In this document: piece after piece, positions 46,584 to 57,213 of the stretch
How positions within the stretch are numbered: the stretch's first letter is position 1
How the letters are laid out: the number at the start of each line of letters is the position of its first letter
NCBI RefSeq assembly: GCF_900188145.1
Contig: NZ_FZOJ01000008.1
Location: 62,001-126,000, forward strand
DNA length: 64,000 nt
Source of the DNA: Anaerovirgula multivorans
Lineage (GTDB): Bacteria; Bacillota; Clostridia; Peptostreptococcales; Natronincolaceae
Reading direction: 5' to 3'
Made by a program: the position numbers and the translations under genes
The notes under the pieces: model-generated
What the model was told of the DNA's origin: nothing
The model's input: only the letters and a program-made list of their open reading frames with translations
The model's database searches: none

Positions 46584-49356
46584 CAATACTAAACCCATCC
46601 TCTTCATTAACTGTATTTAAGCCCATATATTCAGCAACAATTTCTCTAAATATTGGAGCTCCATATCCTCCAGATCCTCCGTTAAATATCAATACAGATA
46701 TAGCTATTTGAGGATCCTCATAGGGTGCAAAACCTGTAAACCATGCATAGTTATCGTAGTCACGTTTAAACTGATCTAAATTTGCTTTAGGATTAAGACT
46801 TTTAATAGCTTCTCTCATAGCGTATCCTTCATCTTGATACCTAGGATTATCTTTATTTTCTTCCATTAACTGTAGCGTCTTATGCTCTACAGCTGCTTGT
46901 GATACACCAAAAGATCCAAGATGCTTTTTTAGATATTCTACTTCGTCAAGAGGAGGTATTTTACCTTCTCTTTGAGCTGTTCCAGTTTTTCCCGCTATAT
47001 TTATAGGCAATTTATTAAAATAGCTTCTTGCACTCCCAGTTGTTTGCACTAAATGCATGGCATAATTAATCTCATCTAAGTTATTATAATCTTTTAATGG
47101 AATACGTTCTACCAGCTCTGGGGGATACTCTATTATATTTTCTTCATCATAGCTTTGCGTTTTCCTAATTAAACTTAAGTTATACCTATAGCCTCCGTTT
47201 GCTAGCATAGCCATATAGTTAGTCATTTGGATGGGTGTATAGGCGTGTTCTCCTTGTCCTATAGAAAAGTTCATGGTATCTGCTGTGCTCCATCTTGCTT
47301 GAGTAAAATAACTATATTTTGAAACATCAGTATAAATACTTGCTTTGTCTTCCTTTATCCCTAATTCCAGCATTTTATTATAAATAACAGATCGTGCTGG
47401 ATTTTCTTCAGCCCAACTAACTATTTCTTCTATTACCTCTAGTAATAGTTCAGGTGTAGGTTCTACCATTGTATCATCTAAATCATCTATTCTCATTTGT
47501 CTTCTTAGATGATTTCTCAGCATAGCCTTAACCGTTTTAGTTTTGTTTTCGATACTTGGTACTCCACCTGATCTTTCTCTCGGTATCTCTATCTCAATTC
47601 CAGTTCTATCATTTAATCCAAACATTTTTGTATACTCTGTCAAAATATCCATATTCATTTGAATTGGAAGATTCCTACCTACACCATAATCATAGCCATT
47701 TCCTACTGAATAAAAATAGAAATTATTAGAATCAGCAATAGCCTGATGTAAGCCTTGATATCCCATTGTCCTCCTGCTTTGATTCCATAACCAGTTACCA
47801 AAGCTATGCCCCCCTATTTGGATAAAACCTCGATCTAATATTTTGTAATCCGGACTAAGCCCTTGTTCAAGACCTGCTAATCCAACTATCATTTTGAATG
47901 TAGATCCAGGTTGAATAGCTGTATTAGTAGCCACATTCAATAGAGGTCTTGGTGCTATTGGATCTCTTTCATTTTCCGGCATAAGATTTTGCCAATCTGT
48001 CATGCTAATGCCAGTTGCAAAAAGATTTGGATCATAGGCAGGATAATTGGCTAATGCTAGAACCTCCCCAGTTTTAACATCAGTTACGACAACAGCACCT
48101 ACAGTAGCATTAGTCAAAGGACCACCTTTTGCCGGCAGTAACCTATTAGTACCCCATTGGGTCTCGTAGACACCACCAACTTGAAGGGTTTCTAGCACTT
48201 TCACTAAAGTTTCTTCAGCTACTCTTTGTAAATTGACATCTAGCGTTGTATATACTGTATCCCCTGGAATAGGATCTTGTCTTTCTAAAACTTCTCTAAG
48301 TCTTCCAAAGGAATCAACAATAACTCTTTGTGAGCCATCAGCTCCCTTCAGTGTTTCCTCAAAACTGTGTTCGATACCCGTCTTCCCAATAATATCGCTG
48401 GGCAAATAGTTTAATTCCTTAATAAATCGATCAATTTCATTTTGCTGAGATATTTTTCCTAAATAGCCTAGTACATGGGCAGCCATTTCACCTTCGGGAT
48501 AGTATCTTATTGGCTCAACGGCGATATTCACTCCAGGTAAACTCATGATGTTTTCTTCAATCTCTGTAACAGAAACCTCTGATATATCTTGAGCAATTCT
48601 AACAGGCTGGTATTGGAGATAGCCTTGTTTTCTTAGCTGTTCTCTTACAACCATAATTTTTCTAGCTTCAATATCAGAATAATTTTCTGGTATCTCATAA
48701 GTTCTATTTTTAACAGCTTCAAAAGCTTCGTAGGCTGACATCTCCATATCTTGGATATTATAGCTTTGCAGCCATTGCTCTTTTCTCATTTCGTCTGTAA
48801 ATTTCCATGTTTTAATAGAAATTGGCACGCTTAAGTTTGGTATTTTAATAAACTGCTGTTGGACCTCTGCAGGATCAGTTTCTTCAATATTGTATCTTCT
48901 TCTTAATACCTCAAAGGCTTCTTGCGCAGTCTCAATATCTAAAAGGTCGTTGGTTTCCTTCCACGTTTGAATTTCTAAGTCATAAGAGAATACATATTCG
49001 CCTTTTTCTGTGAAAATAACGGGAAATTCATCGTTATATCTATCCTCATTTTTTTCCAATATATTAATTATAGTTAAAGCGACTTCATTGATTTGTTCAT
49101 CTATAACTTCATTTTTCATCATTTGAATTGTAAAGCTTGGGCGATTACCTGCCAAGAGTCTTCCATATCTATCGCGAATTTCTCCTCTGGCAGCAGGCAA
49201 CGGTATCGTTTTAATAATTCTATTTTCTGCTTGATCTCTATATTCCTCACCTTGCACTATCATAATAGTAGCTAATCTAAACTGAATGATTACCAAGATT
49301 ACGATAAAGACTAAAATAATAATATTATATCGATCTTTTAATTTATTTAATATCAT
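46564..49356 (-). CDS. mrdA: penicillin-binding protein 2 (elongation transpeptidase)
   Basis: PBP2 cross-links peptidoglycan for the elongasome. The 930-aa protein has a membrane anchor (residues 12-32), the PBP dimer domain with LPAARGEIRDRYGRLLAG, the active serine in IQPGSTFKMIVG, an ADSNNFYFYSVG block and KTGTAQ in INIAGKTGTAQREG. It is about 250 residues longer than usual, with insertions of charged sequence in the N-terminal region, before SIGQGEH and after KTGTA. It closes the mreBCD-mrdA cluster. Confidence 0.94.
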   Translation of the reverse strand: MILNKLKDRYNIIILVFIVILVIIQFRLATIMIVQGEEYRDQAENRIIKTIPLPAARGEIRDRYGRLLAGNRPSFTIQMMKNEVIDEQINEVALTIINILEKNEDRYNDEFPVIFTEKGEYVFSYDLEIQTWKETNDLLDIETAQEAFEVLRRRYNIEETDPAEVQQQFIKIPNLSVPISIKTWKFTDEMRKEQWLQSYNIQDMEMSAYEAFEAVKNRTYEIPENYSDIEARKIMVVREQLRKQGYLQYQPVRIAQDISEVSVTEIEENIMSLPGVNIAVEPIRYYPEGEMAAHVLGYLGKISQQNEIDRFIKELNYLPSDIIGKTGIEHSFEETLKGADGSQRVIVDSFGRLREVLERQDPIPGDTVYTTLDVNLQRVAEETLVKVLETLQVGGVYETQWGTNRLLPAKGGPLTNATVGAVVVTDVKTGEVLALANYPAYDPNLFATGISMTDWQNLMPENERDPIAPRPLLNVATNTAIQPGSTFKMIVGLAGLEQGLSPDYKILDRGFIQIGGHSFGNWLWNQSRRTMGYQGLHQAIADSNNFYFYSVGNGYDYGVGRNLPIQMNMDILTEYTKMFGLNDRTGIEIEIPRERSGGVPSIENKTKTVKAMLRNHLRRQMRIDDLDDTMVEPTPELLLEVIEEIVSWAEENPARSVIYNKMLELGIKEDKASIYTDVSKYSYFTQARWSTADTMNFSIGQGEHAYTPIQMTNYMAMLANGGYRYNLSLIRKTQSYDEENIIEYPPELVERIPLKDYNNLDEINYAMHLVQTTGSARSYFNKLPINIAGKTGTAQREGKIPPLDEVEYLKKHLGSFGVSQAAVEHKTLQLMEENKDNPRYQDEGYAMREAIKSLNPKANLDQFKRDYDNYAWFTGFAPYEDPQIAISVLIFNGGSGGYGAPIFREIVAEYMGLNTVNEEDGFSIENRLAR

Positions 49357-49370
49357 AAGTCATCACCATT

Positions 49371-49862
49371 CTAATACCTATTTCTAGTTGGCTTATAAAT
49401 TTTATATACATACTTATAAACAAAAATAGAAATAATAGCGTTATATAAAACTTCCATAATAAGCATGTTTTTGAAAATATTAAAAAAATCCATGTTAAAC
49501 CCTAAAAAATATATAAAAAACGTGCCAAAAATATAATAGGAGACAGTTCCTAAGACTGTAAACAAAAAAGGAATAATATAGTTTTCCTTAAATATGTTTT
49601 TATTAGCCAAGGTAATTAAATAACCCATTAACATATAGATTAATGCATTTAATCCTAATATCTTTCCAAAAATAATATCTTGAAGAATGCCAATAATAAA
49701 CCCTATCAATGCACCTTTTTTCTTATCACTGTTTATAGCAAAGCATACTACCAAAATTAAACTAGTATTTGGAATAATATTATATATGCTCGTATATTTT
49801 AAAACTGTGGATTGCAAAATAAAATTTACAATTATTATTATACCAATAATCAGTGTTTTCAC
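49371..49862 (-). CDS. mreD: rod shape-determining protein MreD
   Basis: MreD is a membrane scaffold of the elongasome. The 163-aa protein has about five hydrophobic helices, with DKKKGALIGFIIGILQDIIFGKILGLNAL as the family-like core, and a basic tail. It lies between mreC and mrdA, 14 bases before mrdA. Confidence 0.93.
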   Translation of the reverse strand: MKTLIIGIIIIVNFILQSTVLKYTSIYNIIPNTSLILVVCFAINSDKKKGALIGFIIGILQDIIFGKILGLNALIYMLMGYLITLANKNIFKENYIIPFLFTVLGTVSYYIFGTFFIYFLGFNMDFFNIFKNMLIMEVLYNAIISIFVYKYVYKIYKPTRNRY

Positions 49863-49884
49863 TTTATTAAAACCCCTTTTATTC

Positions 49885-50718
49885 CTATCTTGTATTCGGA
49901 GTTATGACCAATACTTTATTCATACTTTTAAAGTTTACTGCTGGTTCTACAGTAATAGTTTTTAATAATTGATCACTAGATTTAGAAACCTCTATTATTT
50001 CTCCTATCATAATTCCCTGTGGATATATTCCCATTCCTGAAGTAATCAATTTGTCCCCAACTACAACTTCCACCATAGGGTCAAATAAATAACCTGACAA
50101 TTCATTTGTTATACTTCCAGAAACAATTCCCTGATAATTTTTATCTCTTAATACTTGAAAGCTTACTGAACTATTGTTATCAATAATTGAAATAACCTTG
50201 GACCAGTTTCCTCCAACTTCATATACCTTTCCTATTAATCCGCTAGACGCTAAAACAATACTGTCTTTTGTTATACCTCTGTCCTCACCAACATCGATTG
50301 TGAAAACGTCAAACCAATTACTTGGAGATTTTGCTACAATATTAGCAGCAATTGGTTCATAATCGGTAGTTTCCTCTAAGTAGTTTAGTGCAAACCTTAA
50401 ACCCCTCAACTCTTCTAACTCATCTCGATTTAATCTAGCTTCTACTAACTGTTCCTGAAGATTTTCCATCTCTTCTTTTAGCTTCACATTTTCTCTAGCA
50501 ATTTTAGAAAAGTTAAAGATTGAATAAACGCTTTCCCCTACTGTTGTTGCACCAATATTGACAACCTTCTGTGCAGGGCTTAGTATATTCCCCACCCATT
50601 TTTCTACTACGGTAATTTCATCTCTTTGTTTTGATGTGAATCCAATAATTATAATGAGAATGATAGCGACAATTGTCACTATCATTGCTGATTTATCTTT
50701 AACTGCTTTTTTTCTCAT
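49885..50718 (-). CDS. mreC: rod shape-determining protein MreC
   Basis: MreC links MreB to PBP2. The 277-aa protein has one membrane helix (residues 11-28), a coiled coil (about 70-105, ENVKLKEEMENLQEQLVEARL) and the periplasmic-type beta domain with NIVAKSPSNWFDVFTIDVGEDRG and DKLITSGMGIYPQGIMIG. It starts 14 bases after mreB. Confidence 0.96.
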   Translation of the reverse strand: MRKKAVKDKSAMIVTIVAIILIIIIGFTSKQRDEITVVEKWVGNILSPAQKVVNIGATTVGESVYSIFNFSKIARENVKLKEEMENLQEQLVEARLNRDELEELRGLRFALNYLEETTDYEPIAANIVAKSPSNWFDVFTIDVGEDRGITKDSIVLASSGLIGKVYEVGGNWSKVISIIDNNSSVSFQVLRDKNYQGIVSGSITNELSGYLFDPMVEVVVGDKLITSGMGIYPQGIMIGEIIEVSKSSDQLLKTITVEPAVNFKSMNKVLVITPNTR

Positions 50719-50732
50719 CTAATTCACCATCT

Positions 50733-51758
<1,026 letters not shown>

Positions 51759-51786
51759 TTATACTGCTCCTTCCTGAAATGTACAT

Positions 51787-52491
51787 TTATATGATATTTT
51801 TTTCCTTTAAACTGCTGTATACATTATCTCCTATAATAATGTGATCTAACACTTCAATTCCAATGACTTTTCCTGCCTCTACCAATCTTTTTGTAATATT
51901 AATATCCTCTTTACTAGGATCTGGATCACCACTAGGGTGGTTATGAACTAGAATAATGGAAGAGCTTGTACGTTTTATTGCTCTAACAAATACTTCTCTT
52001 GGATGTACAATAGACGCATTTACACTGCCAATAGAAATATTTTCAACAGCAATAACTTCATTTTTAGTGTTTAATAGTATGATGTTAAAAAACTCTTTTT
52101 TCAAATATCTCATTTCTTCCATTAGTAGATGACTCACATCATCAGGGCTCTTTATCTTATAATTATTTGCTTTTGAGGTCAAAGCTATACGTTTTCCAAG
52201 TTCTATAGCAGCGATAATTTGTGATGATTTTGCTAAACCAACACCTTTTGTTAGGCTAAGTTCTTCGATTGTACAATTAGTAAGAACTCGTAAACCTTCT
52301 TTAGAAGAATGTATAATATGATTAGCTAGATCAATAGCGGACATTTCCTTTGTTCCAGTTGAAAGAATAATTGCTAAAAGTTCAGCATTTGATAGTGCAT
52401 TTACACCATGCGTTAATAGCTTCTCTCTTGGCCTCTCACATTCTGGCATTTCTTTTATGGTAGTGTATAAATTTTCCCTACTCACTTTCAT
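51787..52491 (-). CDS. radC: RadC family protein (JAB/MPN domain)
   Basis: This 234-aa protein has a helix-hairpin-helix region (NAELLAIILSTGTKEMSAIDL, LTKGVGLAKSSQI) and the JAB metal motif in ILVHNHPSGDPDPSKEDI. Its old link to DNA repair is disputed and the substrate is unknown. It lies between maf and mreB, the usual Firmicutes order. Confidence 0.96.
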   Translation of the reverse strand: MKVSRENLYTTIKEMPECERPREKLLTHGVNALSNAELLAIILSTGTKEMSAIDLANHIIHSSKEGLRVLTNCTIEELSLTKGVGLAKSSQIIAAIELGKRIALTSKANNYKIKSPDDVSHLLMEEMRYLKKEFFNIILLNTKNEVIAVENISIGSVNASIVHPREVFVRAIKRTSSSIILVHNHPSGDPDPSKEDINITKRLVEAGKVIGIEVLDHIIIGDNVYSSLKEKNII

Positions 52492-52621
52492 TCACCCCAA
52501 TAACTTATCTATAATATTATAGTATTTTTCATAAGGTGGTTTTAAGTATGATTCACTATGATCAATAGTAAAATATTTAATTAGTCATATGCTATTAAAG
52601 TCTGTAGTTGATGCCCTTTAA

Positions 52622-53200
52622 CTACAATAAATTATAATTAAAATGTTCTTGCATCAATTTACCCAACTTATATATAGGCAATCCAACCACATTAAAATAA
52701 TCGCCATCAATTTTCTTAATGAACAGTGAAGCTTTGCCTTGTATGCCATAAGCTCCTGCTTTATCCATAGGCTCTCCTGTAGCTATATATTTATATATTT
52801 CTTCATCGCTGATTTCTCGGAAGTATACCTTAGTCACTTCATAATCAGTTATCTTTTTATTTCTTTTACAATCTATTATTGCTACGCCAGTAACCACTTC
52901 ATGAGCATTGCCTGATAATTTCTTCAGCATTTCATAAGCATCCTGTTGATTTTGAGGCTTTCCCAAGACATTATCCCGGATAACGATCGTATCTGCAGCA
53001 ACAATAAGCCCATCAGCATAATTATTACTTGCGACATTTTCTGCCTTTTGAAGTGCTAGATTACTGGCAAGCTTATAGGGATGTATATTTTCCTTTAGTA
53101 TCTCATTAATCTCACTATTAACTACATGAAATTGCAAACCCAAATTTTCCAATATTTCTTTTCTTCTGGGAGAATTTGAAGCCAATATTATTCTAGACAA
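52622..53200 (-). CDS. maf: Maf-family nucleoside triphosphate pyrophosphatase
   Basis: Maf proteins hydrolyse modified or canonical NTPs (dTTP/UTP type) and affect septation. The 192-aa protein has the SxSPRR N-terminus (LASNSPRRKEILENLGL), GLIVAADTIVIRDNVLGKP and KAGAYGIQGKASLFIKKIDGDYFNVVGLP. It lies upstream of radC-mreBCD. Confidence 0.96.
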   Translation of the reverse strand: MSRIILASNSPRRKEILENLGLQFHVVNSEINEILKENIHPYKLASNLALQKAENVASNNYADGLIVAADTIVIRDNVLGKPQNQQDAYEMLKKLSGNAHEVVTGVAIIDCKRNKKITDYEVTKVYFREISDEEIYKYIATGEPMDKAGAYGIQGKASLFIKKIDGDYFNVVGLPIYKLGKLMQEHFNYNLL

Positions 53201-53208
53201 ATGATCAC

Positions 53209-53457
53209 CTACAGTTTATTAAATATTAATACTGCCAATAATAGCCCTATCAAGCTTGATACATTTATATCAAGCAAAAGCGTAAGCTGAACGTATAAAA
53301 CCCCTAAATCTACTTGAAAATCTTTTAAACCTAAGGGCCCAGGGCCATAAGACAGTATAGGTAAAGTATTCCCCAAAGAGGAACCAATTAAGCCACCTAA
53401 TACAACCCCAGTAACAATAAGCAGTAATAATATCCAAGGATTACGATATCTACTCAT
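53209..53457 (-). CDS. DUF4321 small membrane protein
   Basis: This 82-aa protein has two hydrophobic segments (residues 9-31 and 60-80), with TGVVLGGLIGSSLGNTLPILSYG between typical of DUF4321, found upstream of maf in Clostridia. maf starts 8 bases after its stop. No function is known. Confidence 0.85.
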   Translation of the reverse strand: MSRYRNPWILLLLIVTGVVLGGLIGSSLGNTLPILSYGPGPLGLKDFQVDLGVLYVQLTLLLDINVSSLIGLLLAVLIFNKL

Positions 53458-53475
53458 GCTTTTCCCCCTTTTTCC

Positions 53476-53616
53476 CCTTCGGTGTATTACTTTAAACCTG
53501 TCGCTCTAGATAAACAAATGAAGTGACTAACACGAAAGTTATGAATTAAACTTTCGGTTATCTTAAGCGACAATTTAAGCACTACATCCTCGAAATAAAT
53601 TCGGCTACAATTCAGA
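53476..53616. repeat. intergenic palindromic repeat, family B, copy 2, with insert
   Basis: CCTTCGGTGTATTAC and CTACATCCTCGAA, then ATAAATTCGGCTACAATTCAG, match copy 1 at 8582-8660. The centre holds its own palindrome (TGTCGCT/AGCGACA), inside which is a family C-like hairpin (GTGACTAACACGAAAGTT... AACTTTCG). Next to it AGAGGGA/TCCCTCT makes another stem. Confidence 0.78.
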
Positions 53617-53647
53617 GGGAAAAAGACTCCCTCTAGATAAACAATCT

Positions 53648-53705
53648 AAGTGACCATCACAAAATCAGAGATTTTGGATGTCTACTTATGGTCATCTACT
53701 TATGA
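53648..53705. repeat. hairpin repeat, family C, between DUF4321 and HepS-like genes
   Basis: GTGACCATCACAAAATC-AGA-GATTTTGGATGTCTACTT follows the family C plan, with part of the right-hand flank (GGTCATCTACTTATGAATT) repeated. It lies 20 bases beyond the HepS-like gene's stop. Confidence 0.72.
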
Positions 53706-53721
53706 ATTAAGTCTCATTTTA

Positions 53722-54246
53722 TCAGATTGTGTTCATGCCATTCTTAAAAAGTATTTTAGCTTTTTCAAGAGTAAAGTTTGCCGTTAAGCCTATAAATATA
53801 CCAGTGAAAATGCTAGCTAATATCATTATTGGTAGATATACATAGATTCTAACATTATTGATGATGAGTGCAGCTACACTTAACTGTGCCACATTATGGC
53901 CTAAAGCACCAAACACACTGACTCCAATCAAACTGAAATATCTGCTGAAAAATTTGTATACTACCCACATCAATAAAGTGCTAGCAAGAGCACCTGCCAT
54001 ACTATACATCATTGATGTAATTGCTCCCGATGCGATCCCAGCAATAAAACACCTTAACAAATTTACTGTTATTGCATATTTAAATCCGTAGATAACCAAT
54101 GTTATCAATCCAATAATATTGGCTAGCCCCAATTTAGCACCTGGAGCAATACCAATAAAAGGGTTAGGAATAAATATTTCAATAATATGCAGTGCTAAAC
54201 CTAACGAGGTTAGCATTGCCAAATGGACTAATTTTTTTGTATTCAT
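53722..54246 (-). CDS. Gx transporter/heptaprenyl diphosphate synthase component I-like membrane protein
   Basis: This 174-aa protein has about five hydrophobic helices and GIAPGAKLGLANIIGLITLVIYG with FIAGIASGAITSMMYSMAGALAS, the Gx/HepS-I family pattern. In Clostridia it commonly lies beside rnf or polyprenyl synthase genes. It may be a transporter S-component-like protein rather than part of a synthase. No polyprenyl synthase gene is in the window. Confidence 0.85.
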   Translation of the reverse strand: MNTKKLVHLAMLTSLGLALHIIEIFIPNPFIGIAPGAKLGLANIIGLITLVIYGFKYAITVNLLRCFIAGIASGAITSMMYSMAGALASTLLMWVVYKFFSRYFSLIGVSVFGALGHNVAQLSVAALIINNVRIYVYLPIMILASIFTGIFIGLTANFTLEKAKILFKNGMNTI

Positions 54247-54386
54247 GTTAAATCACACTTTCTATATACCAAATTGTTTACTAACCCATTAAAAGTTTAT
54301 CATTAAAGGATTGAAGTTACAAGTAGAAAATAATTGATATTTGCTAATGAAGAAGCTTTATTTGTTAGAACAATGTTTTCTATAAA

Positions 54387-54420
54387 TTAACCCTCTAGCT
54401 TTTATTGGCTAGAGGGTTAA
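54387..54420 (-). terminator. terminator after rnfB
   Basis: On the minus strand TTAACCCTCTAGC pairs perfectly with GCTAGAGGGTTAA (13 bp) around an 8-base loop, then TTTATAG. It closes the rnf operon 5 bases past the rnfB stop. Confidence 0.85.
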
Positions 54421-54424
54421 TCAA

Positions 54425-55411
54425 TTAGTTCATAGTAATGGATTTTTTAGGGCATTTAGCTTCACAAGCGCCACACCCAATACATTTATCCGCTAGTATT
54501 TTATGTTTTCCCTTTAATTCTCCCTCAATTGCTTCAACGGGACAATGCTTTTTGCAGATCGTACAACCGACACATGTATTTTCATCTATCACTGCTTTTT
54601 TTCGCTTTTCTAGATCTCCTTCTATAGCACCTGTTGGACATTTTTCTACACATACAAAACATTGAGTACATTTATCATAATCAATAAAAGCTAAATTATT
54701 TTTAAAATCAATTGCATCAAATGGACACGCTTTAACACAGATTTGGCACGCAATACACGCAACCTCACATTTTTTTCTAACTACTTTACCAGTTTCTTTA
54801 TTATTGCATGTAATAACAACAGTTTGATCATAAGGAACCATGTCAATTACATCCTTTGGACATACCTCAATACACTTACCGCAAGCTGTACATTTTTCTG
54901 GAATAATTCTAGCTATTCTTCCCTCAATAATTTCAATAGCATCAAATTGACAGGCTTTTACACAGGTTCCAAAACCTAAGCAGGAATAATTGCAGGCTTT
55001 GTCACCTCCACCTCCTACCATAGAAGCCGCCACACAGTCGTTGATTCCATGATAATCAAACTTATCTCTACATTTTTCTTTGTCTCCATTACAAATAACT
55101 TTTGCAACTTTTCTAGCTCTTTCATCTACTTCTACTCCCATAATTTCTGCCAATGCTTTTGCACAGTCAGGTCCACCAACAGGACATCCATCTACAGGAG
55201 ACTTTCCCTCTGCTACAGCTTTTGCAAAACTATCACATCCTGGCAAACCACAACCTCCACAGTTTGCTCCAGGTAAAGCATCTCTTATGGCAAGGGCCCT
55301 TGGATCTATTTCAACAGCAAATTTTTGGGACGCATAGGCTAAACCTGCACCAAAAACTAATCCCAACCCACCTAAACTAATAATCGGATATATTATACTT
55401 TGAAGATTCAT
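54425..55411 (-). CDS. rnfB: Rnf complex ferredoxin-like subunit RnfB
   Basis: RnfB takes electrons from ferredoxin for the Rnf complex. The 328-aa protein has an N-terminal membrane helix, the Fe-S domain CGGCGLPGCDSFAKAVAEG...C, and six further four-cysteine sets, including CTACGKCIEVCP, CTQCFVCVEKCP, CVGCTICKKHCP and CIGCGACEAKCP. This is the long, multi-cluster form of acetogens and clostridia; proteobacterial RnfB is about 190 aa with fewer clusters. It is the last gene of rnfCDGEAB. Confidence 0.97.
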   Translation of the reverse strand: MNLQSIIYPIISLGGLGLVFGAGLAYASQKFAVEIDPRALAIRDALPGANCGGCGLPGCDSFAKAVAEGKSPVDGCPVGGPDCAKALAEIMGVEVDERARKVAKVICNGDKEKCRDKFDYHGINDCVAASMVGGGGDKACNYSCLGFGTCVKACQFDAIEIIEGRIARIIPEKCTACGKCIEVCPKDVIDMVPYDQTVVITCNNKETGKVVRKKCEVACIACQICVKACPFDAIDFKNNLAFIDYDKCTQCFVCVEKCPTGAIEGDLEKRKKAVIDENTCVGCTICKKHCPVEAIEGELKGKHKILADKCIGCGACEAKCPKKSITMN

Positions 55412-55423
55412 TTTATCACTCCT

Positions 55424-56005
55424 CTACACAAGTCCAGCGAATCCTAGGAAGGCCAATGACATCAAGCTTGCAGTAATAAGTGCAATTGGAAATCCTTTGA
55501 AAGCCTTAGGAACATGAGATAATTCTAACCTTTCACGAATTGCAGCGAATAAGACAATGGCTAAAGTAAATCCTAATGCTGCACCTATAGCGTGAACGAT
55601 TGTTTCTATTAGATTATATTCTTGCGAAATATTTATAAGTGTTAATCCTAACACCGCACAGTTGGTAGTAATCAAAGGAAGAAATACACCTAAGGATTGA
55701 TAAAGTGTAGGACTACTCTTTTGAATAACCATCTCTACAAATTGAACTAAAGAGGCAATAACTAAAATAAAAACAATGGTTTGCATATACTGTATATTTA
55801 ATTCCTCTAAAATTAAAATTTGCGCTAAATAAGTTATGATTGAAGCTAAGGCCATTACAAAGGTAACCGCCATCCCCATACCAAAGGCAGTTTCAACTTG
55901 CTTTGAAACCCCTAAAAAAGGACAAATCCCTAAGAAACGAGATAAAATAAAGTTGTTTACTAAAATAGCACTAACTAAAATAATAAATAATGATGAAACG
56001 GACAC
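55424..56005 (-). CDS. rnfA: Rnf complex membrane subunit RnfA
   Basis: RnfA is a six-helix membrane subunit that with RnfE forms the core holding a shared Fe-S centre. The 193-aa protein has LVNNFILSRFLGICPFLGVSK with the conserved cysteine, and TNCAVLGLTLI, the paired cysteine motif. Length is typical. It lies between rnfE and rnfB. Confidence 0.97.
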   Translation of the reverse strand: MSVSSLFIILVSAILVNNFILSRFLGICPFLGVSKQVETAFGMGMAVTFVMALASIITYLAQILILEELNIQYMQTIVFILVIASLVQFVEMVIQKSSPTLYQSLGVFLPLITTNCAVLGLTLINISQEYNLIETIVHAIGAALGFTLAIVLFAAIRERLELSHVPKAFKGFPIALITASLMSLAFLGFAGLV

Positions 56006-56018
56006 ATCCTACACCTCC

Positions 56019-56621
56019 TTATAGTTCATTTAAGTCTTTTGAAGTAATTTTATTAAACAGCGCCAACAGTAAGCCTAAAGCTAAAAACGCACCTGGAGGC
56101 ATTGTCATAAATCTTGCTGGTTCGAAGCTACTCCACATAACAACATTGCCAAATATTGTACCAGCACCTAACCACTCTCTTACCATTCCTAAAATTACTA
56201 ATGCACCTGTAAAGCCCAAACCCATTCCTGCTCCATCTACTAACGATCCGATAGCAGAACTTTTAGAAGCAAAGGATTCAGCTCTAGCTAAAATCAAGCA
56301 ATTTACAACAATTAGAGGTATAAATATACCTAGCGCCGCATTTAAGGCTGGTAAATATGCTTTCAACAACATACCTATTACTGTTACAAAAGTAGCAATT
56401 ACTACTATAAAAGAAGGAATTCTAATTTTACTTGGAATGAAATTTTTCAACAATGAAATTGCTACGTTTGAACCTACTAATACTGCAGTAGTTGCCAGAC
56501 CCATTCCCAATGCATTAAACGCTGAATTGGTTACAGCTAATGTAGGACACATGCCTAATACCTGTACAAACACTGGATTATCATATATTAAACCTTTCAT
56601 AAATATTCTATTTGGTTTCAC
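56019..56621 (-). CDS. rnfE: Rnf complex membrane subunit RnfE
   Basis: RnfE is the partner of RnfA. The 200-aa protein has NPVFVQVLGMCPTLAVTNSA and PLIVVNCLILARAESFASK with the conserved cysteines, and about six membrane helices. An open frame opposite it on the plus strand is only a shadow. It lies between rnfG and rnfA. Confidence 0.97.
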   Translation of the reverse strand: MKPNRIFMKGLIYDNPVFVQVLGMCPTLAVTNSAFNALGMGLATTAVLVGSNVAISLLKNFIPSKIRIPSFIVVIATFVTVIGMLLKAYLPALNAALGIFIPLIVVNCLILARAESFASKSSAIGSLVDGAGMGLGFTGALVILGMVREWLGAGTIFGNVVMWSSFEPARFMTMPPGAFLALGLLLALFNKITSKDLNEL

Positions 56622-56641
56622 AGTACTTCACCTCCTGTTAT

Positions 56642-57211
56642 TTAACGGTTCTTCAATACCTCTTCAAATAAGCTACGAGCACTATTTACTCCTTCTACTG
56701 CAGCTTCTGAAGAAACAGTGGCACCACTAATAGCTTCAATATACTGGTCATCAGTTTCGCCGCCTTTTGTTGGAATAAATTCCGCTTCTGTAGATTTATC
56801 CAAAAACTGATTAGTAAACGATGCATCAGCTATTTTGGAACCTACTCCCGGTGTCTCAGTATGTTCACCTACTTTTACACCAGTAATTCTACCTTCACCA
56901 GATATACCCACTAGCATTTTTATCCTACCATCGTAACCTTGAGGATTTACTTGCACTGTATATCCTATGACTTCTCCATTTGATATACCTTCATATACTT
57001 CTAATATGTTTCTTCTACTAAGCATTTCTTCATCATCAATAATAGCAAAATCTTCTGCTTCTGGTAGTAAAGCTATCAAAGCTTCTCTTGTTTCCGCAAG
57101 AGCTCTTTCCTGAATAATTCCTTGGGTTAAATCATTTGTAAAACCAAGTATAAGACCTGCCACTGAAGTAATAATCAATAAAATGACACCTAACTTAATA
57201 ATTTCCTTCAT
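56642..57211 (-). CDS. rnfG: Rnf complex FMN-binding subunit RnfG
   Basis: RnfG carries covalent FMN on a threonine. The 189-aa protein has an N-terminal membrane helix (7-27) and the flavinylation motif SGATVSSEAAVEGV near residue 165, with VGEHTETPGVGSKIADASF upstream. It starts 2 bases after rnfD. The flavin transferase ApbE is not in the window. Confidence 0.96.
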   Translation of the reverse strand: MKEIIKLGVILLIITSVAGLILGFTNDLTQGIIQERALAETREALIALLPEAEDFAIIDDEEMLSRRNILEVYEGISNGEVIGYTVQVNPQGYDGRIKMLVGISGEGRITGVKVGEHTETPGVGSKIADASFTNQFLDKSTEAEFIPTKGGETDDQYIEAISGATVSSEAAVEGVNSARSLFEEVLKNR

Positions 57212-57213
57212 CT

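Noticed and set aside
55990-56730. Long plus-strand open frame (246 codons) opposite rnfE and part of rnfG
   Set aside because: The opposite strand encodes complete RnfE and RnfG with family motifs. The plus frame has no ribosome binding site and shows low-complexity codon-shadow composition.
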